Shown: piece by piece, positions 6,008 through 13,375 of the stretch
Layout: the number at the start of each line of letters is the position of its first letter
Numbering within the stretch: the first letter of the stretch is position 1
Origin: an uncultured Roseiflexaceae bacterium
Lineage (GTDB): Bacteria; Chloroflexota; Chloroflexia; Chloroflexales; Roseiflexaceae
Assembly (NCBI GenBank): GCA_937988885.1
Contig: CALKHR010000176.1
Span: 1-17,369, forward strand
Direction of reading: 5' to 3'
DNA length: 17,369 nt
The notes under the pieces: generated by a model
What the model was told of the DNA's origin: nothing
Seen by the model: the letters and a program-made list of their open reading frames with translations, nothing else
Databases searched by the model: none
Translations under genes and position numbers: made by a program

Positions 6008-7429
6008 ATGGCACAGCGTATTGTGATCGACCCGGTGAGCCGTATCGAGGGGCACGCCAAAATCACCATCCAGCTCGACGACAGCGGCCAAGTGAGCGAT
6101 GCACGCTTTCACGTGACCGAGTTTCGCGGCTTCGAGCAGTTCTGCGTGGGCCGCCCACTGTCGGAGATGGCTGGGATCACCTCGCGGATCTGCGGCATCT
6201 GCCCGGTCAGCCATCTGCTGGCCTCGGCGAAGGCGGGCGACCGCATCCTGGCGGTGAGCATTCCGCCAACCGCCGAACAGCTACGCCGTCTGATGAACTT
6301 AGGCCAGATCATTCAGTCGCACGCGCTCAGCTTCTTCCACCTCAGCGCGCCCGACCTGCTGCTGGGCATGGACAGCGATCCGGCGCAGCGCAACGTGTTC
6401 GGTTTGATCGCTGCTGCCCCAGAGTTGGCGCGCGGCGGAATCCGGTTGCGCCAGTTCGGGCAGGAGGTCATCGAACGGCTGGGTGGCCAGCGGATTCACC
6501 CAGCGTGGGCTGTGCCCGGTGGTGTACGCACGCCGCTCTCGGCAGACAATCGCGATTATCTGCGCAGCCGCATCCCCGAAGTGCGGGCCATCGCGCTCGA
6601 CGCGCTTGAGCGATTCAAAGCGATGTTGGAGCAATACCGCGAGGAGGCGCAGCTGTTTGGCAACTTCCCAACGCTCTTTCTGGGGCTTGTCGGCCCGGAT
6701 GGCGCGTGGGAGCACTACGGCGGCATGCTGCGCATCGTGGACGGCGCGGGCCAAGTGGTCGCCGATCAACTCGATCCGGCCCGCTACCAAGACTTCATCG
6801 GCGAGGCGGTGGAGCCGTGGTCGTACCTGAAGTTCCCCTACTACCGACCGCTTGGCTATCCCGATGGCGTCTACCGAGTCGGTCCGCTGGCGCGGCTCAA
6901 CATCTGCACGCACTTCGGCACGCCGCTGGCCGATGCGGAGTTGAGCGCGTTTCGTGCGTACGGCGATGGCGCAGTCACCTCGTCGTTCTTCTACCACTAC
7001 GCCCGACTGATCGAGATCCTGGCGGCGATCGAGCGCATCGAAGTCATACTCGATGACCCTGCGATCCTGTCCAAGCATCTGCGCGCTGAGGCTGGCATTA
7101 ACGCGCTGGAGGGCGTTGGCGTGAGCGAGGCGCCGCGCGGCACGCTCTTCCACCACTATCACGTCGATCAGCACGGCCTGATCACGCGGCTCAACCTGCT
7201 GATCGCTACTGGGCAGAATAATCTGGCGATGAACCGCGCTGTCCTCCAGGTCGCGCAGCACTATATCCATGGGCCACACATCCCCGAAGGCATGCTCAAC
7301 CGCGTCGAGGCGAGCATCCGCGCGTTCGACCCGTGCTTGAGCTGCTCCACCCACGCCGCTGGCCAAATGCCTCTCCAACTGGAACTTTTTGGGCCAGACG
7401 GAGAGCTGCTAGATGAGGTGATACGATGA
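6008..7429 (+). CDS. hoxH: HoxH, catalytic large subunit of bidirectional [NiFe]-hydrogenase
   Basis: The 473-residue product holds the Ni-Fe(CN)2CO active site that interconverts H2 with protons and electrons. The N-terminal L1 motif (RICGICPVSH) gives C62 and C65. The C-terminal L2 motif (DPCLSCSTH) gives C443 and C446, followed by H449. After H449 there is a 24-residue C-terminal extension, which in this family is removed by a dedicated endopeptidase after nickel insertion; the adjoining gene encodes one. Start: the frame is open from 5939 but conserved homology begins at MAQRIVIDPVSRIEG (ATG 6008), with AGAGGTG about 5 nt upstream; the earlier codons cross the hairpins. It overlaps the peptidase gene by 4 nt (ATGA). 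The HoxEFU context places it in group 3d. Confidence 0.96.
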   Translation: MAQRIVIDPVSRIEGHAKITIQLDDSGQVSDARFHVTEFRGFEQFCVGRPLSEMAGITSRICGICPVSHLLASAKAGDRILAVSIPPTAEQLRRLMNLGQIIQSHALSFFHLSAPDLLLGMDSDPAQRNVFGLIAAAPELARGGIRLRQFGQEVIERLGGQRIHPAWAVPGGVRTPLSADNRDYLRSRIPEVRAIALDALERFKAMLEQYREEAQLFGNFPTLFLGLVGPDGAWEHYGGMLRIVDGAGQVVADQLDPARYQDFIGEAVEPWSYLKFPYYRPLGYPDGVYRVGPLARLNICTHFGTPLADAELSAFRAYGDGAVTSSFFYHYARLIEILAAIERIEVILDDPAILSKHLRAEAGINALEGVGVSEAPRGTLFHHYHVDQHGLITRLNLLIATGQNNLAMNRAVLQVAQHYIHGPHIPEGMLNRVEASIRAFDPCLSCSTHAAGQMPLQLELFGPDGELLDEVIR

Positions 7430-7932
7430 ACGTGAACCGACATGCGAATGAGGCCACCGAGCTGGAGTTTGATACGCCGTGTTCGGTGGTGCTGATCGGC
7501 TACGGCAACGAGCTGCGGGGCGATGACATCATCGGGCCGCTCGCCGCAGAGACGGTCGCGGCTTGGCAGATGCCGGGTGTGCGCGCGCTGCAGGTTCGTC
7601 AACTGTCGCCGGAGTTGGCCGAAACGTTGGCAACCGTGAAGGTAGCGATCTTTGTGGATGCGTGCGCCTCGCTGGATCGCGAGGAGGTCGAGACGCACCT
7701 GATCCATCCGGTGGCTGTCGATCGGGCGCTTGGTCACACGAGCGACCCCCGGGGCCTGTTGGCACTGACCGAGGCGCTGTATGGCCGCTATCCAACCGCT
7801 TGGCTGATCACGGTTCCGGCTCGCAGTTTCGCGCTGGGTGCCGGGCTATCGCCCGTGGCCGAGCGAGGGCTTGCCGCTGCCCTTGAGGAGATCCACGATC
7901 TGATACAGAGCGTCGTGGAACCAATCGGTTGA
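7426..7932 (+). CDS. hoxW: Hydrogenase maturation endopeptidase (HoxW/HyaD family)
   Basis: The 168-residue product is a nickel-dependent maturation protease of the HybD/HyaD/HoxW family, which cleaves the C-terminal peptide of the large subunit after the conserved His once Ni is bound. The three probable metal ligands are E29 in GYGNELRGDD, D78 in FVDACASL and H104 in LGHTSDPRGLL. The N-terminus is about 15 residues longer than the usual start at the first beta-strand. The ATG overlaps the hoxH stop (ATGA at 7426-7429), which implies translational coupling with its only likely substrate in the window. It is the last gene before the 163-nt gap ahead of hypA. Confidence 0.92.
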   Translation: MNVNRHANEATELEFDTPCSVVLIGYGNELRGDDIIGPLAAETVAAWQMPGVRALQVRQLSPELAETLATVKVAIFVDACASLDREEVETHLIHPVAVDRALGHTSDPRGLLALTEALYGRYPTAWLITVPARSFALGAGLSPVAERGLAAALEEIHDLIQSVVEPIG

Positions 7933-7975
7933 GCACCGCCGTTGGGCATTATCAACAGTGAAGAAAACGCTTTTT

Positions 7976-8015
7976 AGAGGGGCGATGTCTTCTCTGCACT
8001 CGCTCGTTCCCCTTT
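7976..8015 (+). terminator. Imperfect terminator-like stem after hoxW
   Basis: AGAGGGG (7976-7982) faces CCCCTTT (8009-8015) with one G-T pair, and CGA (7983-7985) faces TCG (8004-8006) across a 2-nt bulge; the loop is 18 nt. The descending arm runs into TTTCTATAAT, a poor T-tract. It may stop part of the hox transcript. The stem overlaps the region needed for the hypA promoter candidate, so it could equally be part of an operator. Confidence 0.4.
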
Positions 8016-8022
8016 CTATAAT
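7993..8022 (+). promoter_or_regulatory. Candidate sigma70-type promoter for the hyp operon
   Basis: TATAAT at 8017-8022 is a perfect -10 hexamer. The -35 region is weak; the best fit is TCTGCA at 7993-7998 with an 18-nt spacer. Transcription would start near 8029, giving a leader of roughly 67 nt before the hypA ATG. The poor -35 suggests an activator or basal expression. The box is unusual in this G+C-rich stretch, which supports it being functional. Confidence 0.45.
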
Positions 8023-8062
8023 CAGGTAGGCTCATCAATCACTCACTGCTTCCTGCCTACTG
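8023..8062 (+). promoter_or_regulatory. Hairpin in the predicted hypA leader
   Basis: TAGGC (8027-8031) pairs with GCCTA (8055-8059), and CAG (8023-8025) with CTG (8060-8062) across one bulged G, leaving a 23-nt loop. It lies directly downstream of the TATAAT box and ends about 20 nt before the hypA ribosome site (GGTGAGG, 8084-8090). It could stabilise the leader or be an operator overlapping the transcription start. Confidence 0.4.
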
Positions 8063-8095
8063 AAACCTAACTTTTGAAAGATCGGTGAGGCGTCT

Positions 8096-8461
8096 ATGCA
8101 CGAAATTGGACTCATGCAGCAGATGGTCAAGGATGCGCTTGATCACGCTATGAGCGTTGGAGCGCACCATGTGCAGCGTATGACGGTGCGCGTTGGGGCG
8201 GAATCGGGGGTTGTGCCCGATGTGATTATGATGGCCTTCGAGGTCGCCACACGCGATACGATCGCCGAAGGAGCTGAGCTTCAGATCGAGCATGTGCCGG
8301 TCGTCTGCTACTGCGCGGCCTGCGATTTGGAGTTTACGCCCGCCGATGAGCTCCACGAGTGCCCTTGCTGCCACCAGATCATGGCTGAGGTACGTCGTGG
8401 CCGTGAGTTTGAGCTAGCATCGCTGGAGATCGAAGATTCGCAAGTGGTAGCGCAGAACTGA
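8096..8461 (+). CDS. hypA: HypA, nickel-insertion metallochaperone
   Basis: The 121-residue product begins MHEIGLMQQMV; the N-terminal Met-His-Glu is the known nickel site of the family. The zinc site is C73-x2-C76 (CAAC) and C89-x2-C92 (CPCC), with extra cysteines at 71 and 91. HypA delivers Ni to the hydrogenase large subunit, normally together with the GTPase HypB. GGTGAGG at 8084-8090 lies 5 nt before the ATG. The length is typical. It is the first gene of the hyp cluster, preceded by the candidate promoter and leader hairpin, and followed after 40 nt by hypF. No hypB is next to it, which is unusual. Confidence 0.94.
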   Translation: MHEIGLMQQMVKDALDHAMSVGAHHVQRMTVRVGAESGVVPDVIMMAFEVATRDTIAEGAELQIEHVPVVCYCAACDLEFTPADELHECPCCHQIMAEVRRGREFELASLEIEDSQVVAQN

Positions 8462-8501
8462 GCTATCCAACGCGGATGTTAGCCAGATGAGCAGGTGACC
8501 T

Positions 8502-10850
8502 ATGAGCTTGGCAACCATTCAAGCGGATCGAGCGGATGTCGTGCTGTCACCGGCTCGCCTGCGCGTGGCGATCCAAGGCGCGGTGCAGGGGGTTGGCTTT
8601 CGACCGTTTATCTATCGGCTAGCGACAGGTATGGGCTTGGTCGGATGGGTCAACAACTCGTCGCAAGGCGTGTTTGTTGAGGTCGAGGGACACCCCGAAC
8701 AATTGCACATGTTCCTTGAGCGGATCGAGGCCGAGCGGCCACCGCGCTCCTTCATCCAGAGCATGCAGACCGCGCTGCTCGATCCGATCGGCTACGTGGG
8801 CTTCGAGGTGCGCCAAAGCGATGATGCAGGCGCCAAGACCACCATCGTGCTACCGGATATCGCCACTTGCCCGGACTGCCTGCACGACATCTCAGATCCG
8901 CACAACCGCCGTTACCGCTACCCGTTCACCAACTGCACCAACTGCGGCCCGCGCTACAGCATCATCGAGGCGTTGCCCTACGACCGCATCAACACCACCA
9001 TGCGCCGCTTCACTATGTGTCCAGCCTGCCAGGCCGAGTACGACGACCCGCTCGATCGGCGCTTTCACGCGCAGCCCAACGCCTGCCCGCACTGCGGCCC
9101 ACAGTTGGCGTTCTGGGATGCGCAGGGCCAGCAACTGGCTGAGCGCGATGAGGCACTCTTGGCCGCCGCCGAAGCCATTTGCCAAGGTCAGATCGTGGCG
9201 GCCAAAGGCTTGGGTGGCTTTCACTTGATGGTGGATGCGCGCAATCAGGAGGCTGTGCAGCGCTTACGCCAGCGCAAAGCGCGCGAGGAGAAGCCGTTCG
9301 CCCTGATGTACCCGACGCTCGCGCAGGTGCGGCGCGACTGTGCGGTCTCCGAGTTGGAGGAGCAACTGCTCTGCTCGCCCGAAGCGCCGATCGTGCTGCT
9401 GCGGCGCTTATCGCTAGAGGAGACGGCCAGCGGAATAGCTGAGAGCGTCGCGCCGGGCAACCCCAATCTGGGTGTTCTGCTGCCTTACACGCCGCTGCAT
9501 CACCTGTTGATGGCCGAGCTTGGCTTTCCGATCGTCGCCACGAGCGGCAACCGCTCGGACGAGCCGATCTGCACCGATGAGCACGAGGCGCTGGTGCGGC
9601 TGGCTGGGATCGCCGACTGCTTCCTGGTGCATAATCGCCCGATCGTCCGCCACGTCGATGATTCGATCGCGCGGGTGATGCTCGGCGAGGCGTGTGTGCT
9701 GCGCCGCGCCCGCGGCTACGCCCCGCTGCCGATCGACATCGCGCAGCCGCTGCCGATGACCCTGGCATTGGGCGCGCATCAGAAGAATACCGTCGCCATC
9801 AGCACCGCAGGCGAGGTGTTCGGCAGCCAGCACATCGGCGACCTGACGACGCCGCAGGCGTTCGACGCCTTGAACGAGGTGGTGGACAGCTTGACGCGGC
9901 TCTACGAGTTCAGGCCGACCGTGCTGGCCTGCGATGCGCATCCCGATTACCGCTCGACCCAGTTTGCCGAAGCGGCCAGCCGCAGCTACCACCAACCGCT
10001 CGTCCGTGTGCAGCACCACTACGCGCATGTGCTCTCCTGCATGGCCGAGCACGGGCTGGAACCGCCAGTGCTGGGAGTTGCTTGGGATGGCACAGGCTAC
10101 GGCCTCGATGGCACTATCTGGGGCGGCGAATGGCTGTTGGTGAACGAGACATCGTTCGAGCGCCATGCGCATCTGCGCGCGTTTCGGCTGCCCGGAGGCG
10201 AGCGGGCCGTCCGTCAGCCGCGCCGCGCCGCGCTCGGTCTGCTCTACGAAGTGTACGGCGATGCGCTATTCGGGATGGAGGAGTTGGCGCCGCTGCAGGG
10301 ACTTCCCGCCCAGGAGCGCACTATTCTCAGGACGGTGCTTCAGCGGGGCATCAATGCACCACTCACCACGAGCGCCGGACGGCTCTTTGATGCGGTCGCG
10401 GCACTGGTGGGCCTGCGCCAAACGGCATCCTACGAGGGGCAGGCGGCGCTGGAGTTGGAGAGTGCGCTGGCCCAAGTCGAAACCGACGATGCGTATCCGG
10501 TGCGTGTTCGTTCGCACTCCCACTGCCAGATCGTGGATTGGGAGCCGATGGTGATGGGGATCATCGATGATCTCAGGCGCGCTCAGCCGATCGGGCGGAT
10601 CGCCGCGAAGATGCACAACACCCTGGTCGAGATGATCGTTGCCGTGGCCGAGCGGGCCGATCAGGAACGGGTGATGCTGAGCGGCGGCTGTTTCCAGAAC
10701 CAGTATCTGCTTCAGCGCACGGTTGAGCGGCTGCGGAGGGCTGGCTTCCGCCCGTACTGGCACCGACGCATCCCGCCCAACGATGGTGGCATCGCGTTCG
10801 GTCAGGTGTTGGCGGCGGCGCGTAGCATCGCGGAGCAATCGGAGCGATAG
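8502..10850 (+). CDS. hypF: HypF, carbamoyltransferase for hydrogenase cyanide-ligand synthesis
   Basis: The 782-residue product has the full HypF domain order. An acylphosphatase domain (GAVQGVGFRPFIYRLA, 26-41) comes first. Two zinc-finger units follow, with CxxC pairs at C123/C126, C145/C148, C173/C176 and C195/C198. A YrdC/Sua5-like domain follows (about 205-390; 'AKGLGGFHLMVDA', 'TSGNRSDEPIC'). Last is a Kae1-like ASKHA domain ('VQHHYAHVLSCMAEH', 'WDGTGYGLDGTIWGGEW', 'LSGGCFQNQYLL', 'PNDGGIAFGQ'). It makes a carbamoyl-adenylate from carbamoyl phosphate and ATP and passes the carbamoyl group to the C-terminal Cys of HypE. No domain is missing and the length is normal. AGGTGA is about 4-5 nt upstream of the ATG. 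The hypC start lies 13 nt after the stop. Confidence 0.96.
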   Translation: MSLATIQADRADVVLSPARLRVAIQGAVQGVGFRPFIYRLATGMGLVGWVNNSSQGVFVEVEGHPEQLHMFLERIEAERPPRSFIQSMQTALLDPIGYVGFEVRQSDDAGAKTTIVLPDIATCPDCLHDISDPHNRRYRYPFTNCTNCGPRYSIIEALPYDRINTTMRRFTMCPACQAEYDDPLDRRFHAQPNACPHCGPQLAFWDAQGQQLAERDEALLAAAEAICQGQIVAAKGLGGFHLMVDARNQEAVQRLRQRKAREEKPFALMYPTLAQVRRDCAVSELEEQLLCSPEAPIVLLRRLSLEETASGIAESVAPGNPNLGVLLPYTPLHHLLMAELGFPIVATSGNRSDEPICTDEHEALVRLAGIADCFLVHNRPIVRHVDDSIARVMLGEACVLRRARGYAPLPIDIAQPLPMTLALGAHQKNTVAISTAGEVFGSQHIGDLTTPQAFDALNEVVDSLTRLYEFRPTVLACDAHPDYRSTQFAEAASRSYHQPLVRVQHHYAHVLSCMAEHGLEPPVLGVAWDGTGYGLDGTIWGGEWLLVNETSFERHAHLRAFRLPGGERAVRQPRRAALGLLYEVYGDALFGMEELAPLQGLPAQERTILRTVLQRGINAPLTTSAGRLFDAVAALVGLRQTASYEGQAALELESALAQVETDDAYPVRVRSHSHCQIVDWEPMVMGIIDDLRRAQPIGRIAAKMHNTLVEMIVAVAERADQERVMLSGGCFQNQYLLQRTVERLRRAGFRPYWHRRIPPNDGGIAFGQVLAAARSIAEQSER

Positions 10851-10863
10851 AGGGAGTCAATCA

Positions 10864-11109
10864 ATGTGTCTCGCTGTGCCAGGCAAGATCATCGATATTC
10901 ACGATGAAGGCCCGCTGATGCGGATGGGGCGGGTCAACTTTGGCGGCATCATCAAAGATGTCAACCTGTCCTATGTGCCCGAGGCGAACGTGAACGATTA
11001 TGTGATCGTCCACGTCGGTTTCGCGATCAGCACGCTCGACCAGCAGGAGGCCGACCGCGTTTTCGAGTATCTGCGCCAGATGGACGAACTACAGGAGCTG
11101 GAGTCGTGA
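10864..11109 (+). CDS. hypC: HypC, hydrogenase assembly chaperone
   Basis: The 81-residue product starts MCLAVPGKI, the hallmark of HypC/HupF; Cys2 binds the Fe(CN)2CO precursor after removal of the initiator Met. It forms a complex with HypD during assembly and then carries the iron group to the HoxH precursor. The start at 10864 is fixed by this N-terminus and by AGGGAG at 10851-10856, 7 nt upstream; a longer in-frame extension from 10723 lies inside hypF and is not real. The stop TGA (11107-11109) overlaps the GTG start of hypD by three bases, so the two partners are translationally coupled. Confidence 0.95.
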   Translation: MCLAVPGKIIDIHDEGPLMRMGRVNFGGIIKDVNLSYVPEANVNDYVIVHVGFAISTLDQQEADRVFEYLRQMDELQELES

Positions 11110-12236
11110 AATATATCGACGAATACCGCGATGCAGAGGCCGCCAAGCGCTATGCGGAGGCTATTGCGCGCATCACAACCCGCCCCTGGACGCTGATGGA
11201 GCTTTGTGGCGGCCAGACACACGCGATCGTGAAGTTCGGTGTGGATACGTTGCTGCCGCCTGAGATCCGGCTGGTGCACGGTCCTGGCTGCCCCGTCTGC
11301 GTCACGCCGATCGAGTTGATCGACAAGGCGATCGCGATCGCGGAGCGCCCCGAGGTAATCTTCTGCTCGTTCGGCGATATGTTGCGGGTGCCGGGCACCC
11401 AGCGCGACCTGCTCTCGGTGAAGGCGGCTGGCGGCGATGTCCGCATCGTCTACTCGCCGCTCGATGCCCTCAAGATCGCCCGCGCGCATCCGGATCGCCA
11501 AGTCGTCTTTTTTGCCGTGGGCTTCGAGACGACCGCTCCCGCGAACGCGATGGCGGTTGAGCAGGCGCGGCGTCAGAATATCACGAATTTCTCCGTGCTT
11601 GTCTCGCACGTGCTGGTGCCGCCCGCGATGGAGGCCATTCTCGGTGCGCCCGACAATCAGGTGCAGGGCTTCTTGGCCGCCGGGCATGTCTGCACGGTGA
11701 TGGGCTACACCGAGTACGAGCCGCTGGCCAAGCGTTACCGCGTCCCGATCGTCGTCACCGGCTTTGAGCCGCTCGATATCCTCCAGGGCGTGTTGATGTG
11801 CGTGCAGCAACTGGAGGAAGGCCGTACCGAGGTCGAGAACCAGTATTCCCGTTCGGTGCGCCGCGAGGGCAACGAGTTGGCGCGTCAGTTGGTCGCTCAA
11901 GTCTTTCGGATCGTGCCGCGGACCTGGCGGGGCGTCGGCCCGATCCCGCAGAGCGGGCTGGGTTTGGCGAAAGGGTACGAGTCCTTCGATGCCGAGCAGC
12001 GCTTTGGCGTCGCCGCGTACACCGCCGAGGAGCCGACGGAGTGCATCAGCGGGCTGATTATGCGCGGTGTCAAGCGCCCCTTCGAGTGCCCCGCCTTTGG
12101 CACTCGCTGCGTGCCAGAGCATCCGCTTGGCGCGCCGATGGTGTCGTCCGAGGGTGCTTGCGCGGCGTACTATCGCTACCGACCAGACGCGCATCGGGAG
12201 GTGATTGTAATCGAGCAAGAGAGAGGCGCGCTATGA
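11106..12236 (+). CDS. hypD: HypD, Fe(CN)2CO assembly scaffold protein
   Basis: The 376-residue product carries the HypD motifs: MELCGGQTHAI with C34, HGPGCPVCVTP with C62 and C65, 'VFFAVGFETTAPANA' in the middle, and a C-terminal cysteine set (TECISG, FECPAFGTRC, SSEGAC) that binds a [4Fe-4S] cluster in characterised homologues. With HypC it forms the platform on which CN and CO ligands are placed on iron. The start is a GTG at 11106 that overlaps the hypC stop (GTGA); no separate ATG start is available near conserved residue 1. The stop overlaps the hypE ATG (ATGA at 12233-12236). A 406-residue antisense frame over this gene is a composition artefact. Confidence 0.95.
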   Translation: MKYIDEYRDAEAAKRYAEAIARITTRPWTLMELCGGQTHAIVKFGVDTLLPPEIRLVHGPGCPVCVTPIELIDKAIAIAERPEVIFCSFGDMLRVPGTQRDLLSVKAAGGDVRIVYSPLDALKIARAHPDRQVVFFAVGFETTAPANAMAVEQARRQNITNFSVLVSHVLVPPAMEAILGAPDNQVQGFLAAGHVCTVMGYTEYEPLAKRYRVPIVVTGFEPLDILQGVLMCVQQLEEGRTEVENQYSRSVRREGNELARQLVAQVFRIVPRTWRGVGPIPQSGLGLAKGYESFDAEQRFGVAAYTAEEPTECISGLIMRGVKRPFECPAFGTRCVPEHPLGAPMVSSEGACAAYYRYRPDAHREVIVIEQERGAL

Positions 12237-13288
12237 ACGACCGTTGGTCATTTACGCTAAGTTGCCCCATCCCGATCAGCGATTATCCGCAGATCCTGCT
12301 GGCGCACGGTGGCGGCGGCAAGTTGATGCATCAACTGATCGAGCGCATGATCGTGAGCACCTTCCACAATCCGCTGTTGGATGTGCGACACGATAGCGCG
12401 GTCTTTGAATCGCCCGGCGCGCGCTTGGCCTTCACCACTGATTCCTACGTGGTTCGACCGCTCTTTTTCCCGGGTGGCGACATCGGCGATCTGGCGGTGA
12501 ACGGCACGGTCAACGACCTGGCGATGTGCGGGGCGCGCCCGCTCTACCTGAGTGTCAGCTTCATCCTGGAAGAGGGATTGCCCATGGAGACGCTCTGGCG
12601 CGTGGTGCAGTCGATGCGGCGGGCTGCCGACATCGCGGGGGTGCAGTTGGTCACGGGCGATACCAAGGTGGTTGATCGGGGCAAAGGCGATGGCATCTTC
12701 ATCACAACAGCGGGAGTTGGTGCGGTGCGGAGCGAACTGCCGATCCGACCAACCAGCGTCCGGCCCGGCGATGTCCTGCTGCTGAACGGCGATATTGGCC
12801 GCCACGGCATTGCGATTATGGCTGTGCGTGAAGGGCTGGAGTTCGAGACGGCGATCGAGAGCGACACGGCACCGCTCGCGGACCTTGTACACGCGCTGTT
12901 CGATGGCGGAATCACCATCCACTGTATGCGCGACCTGACGCGCGGCGGGCTAGCCAGCGCACTGGTCGAGATCGCGGAGGCCGCCGACCTGCATATTCAC
13001 ATCGACGAGCAGGCCATACCCGTCCGCGAAGATGTGCGGGGCGCGTGCGAGATCCTGGGGCTCGACCCGCTCTATATCGCGAACGAGGGGCGTTTCGCTT
13101 GTTTTGTGCCAGCAGCGCAGGCCGAGCGCGCCCTGGCGATCATGCGCGCCCACCCGTTGGGCGAGAACGCCACCGTGATCGGGCGTGTGAGCGACGATCG
13201 AGCGGGCCTCGTCACGATGACCAGCGCGATCGGCGCGAGCCGGATCGTCGATATGCTGAGCGGCGAGCAGTTGCCGCGAATCTGCTAA
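12233..13288 (+). CDS. hypE: HypE, carbamoyl dehydratase of cyanide-ligand synthesis
   Basis: The 351-residue product belongs to the PurM/ThiL/SelD-like ATP-binding family. The N-terminus has 'LLAHGGGGKLMHQLI', then 'DSAVFE', 'LAFTTDSYVVRPLFFPGGDIGDLAVNGTVNDLAMCGA', 'VTGDTKVVDRGKGDGIFI' and 'MRDLTRGGLASALVEIA'. It ends with PRIC: the C-terminal Cys is the residue that HypF carbamoylates and HypE dehydrates to thiocyanate. The conserved end shows that the protein is complete. The reading frame is open upstream to 11798, but that part overlaps hypD in another frame; the ATG at 12233 overlaps the hypD stop by 4 nt and has GAGAGG about 6 nt upstream. It is the last recognised hyp gene. Confidence 0.95.
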   Translation: MNDRWSFTLSCPIPISDYPQILLAHGGGGKLMHQLIERMIVSTFHNPLLDVRHDSAVFESPGARLAFTTDSYVVRPLFFPGGDIGDLAVNGTVNDLAMCGARPLYLSVSFILEEGLPMETLWRVVQSMRRAADIAGVQLVTGDTKVVDRGKGDGIFITTAGVGAVRSELPIRPTSVRPGDVLLLNGDIGRHGIAIMAVREGLEFETAIESDTAPLADLVHALFDGGITIHCMRDLTRGGLASALVEIAEAADLHIHIDEQAIPVREDVRGACEILGLDPLYIANEGRFACFVPAAQAERALAIMRAHPLGENATVIGRVSDDRAGLVTMTSAIGASRIVDMLSGEQLPRIC

Positions 13289-13375
13289 CGATTGTACTCG
13301 ACCAGAGACGAAGCAGCCTCGTTCTTGCACTCGTCCTCGGCGAATAACGTGACTATCACGAAGAGGAGGCTTGTG

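Noticed and set aside
6299..7378. 359-codon open frame on the minus strand opposite hoxH
   Set aside because: It lies fully inside hoxH, whose product has all catalytic motifs; the antisense translation has no recognisable domain and is biased to Arg/Ala/Val as expected from G+C-rich codon positions.
10998..12218. 406-codon open frame on the minus strand opposite hypC/hypD
   Set aside because: It is a composition shadow of hypD; His/Arg/Asp-rich translation without motifs, no ribosome site.
11798..12232. Long N-terminal extension of hypE inside hypD
   Set aside because: The frame is open by chance; HypE homology starts after 12233, where an ATG overlaps the hypD stop.
13289..13375. Possible terminator between hypE and the flavoprotein gene
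   Set aside because: Only a weak bulged 6-bp stem (around AGACGA and TCGTTCT) is visible, without a T-run, so I do not call it.
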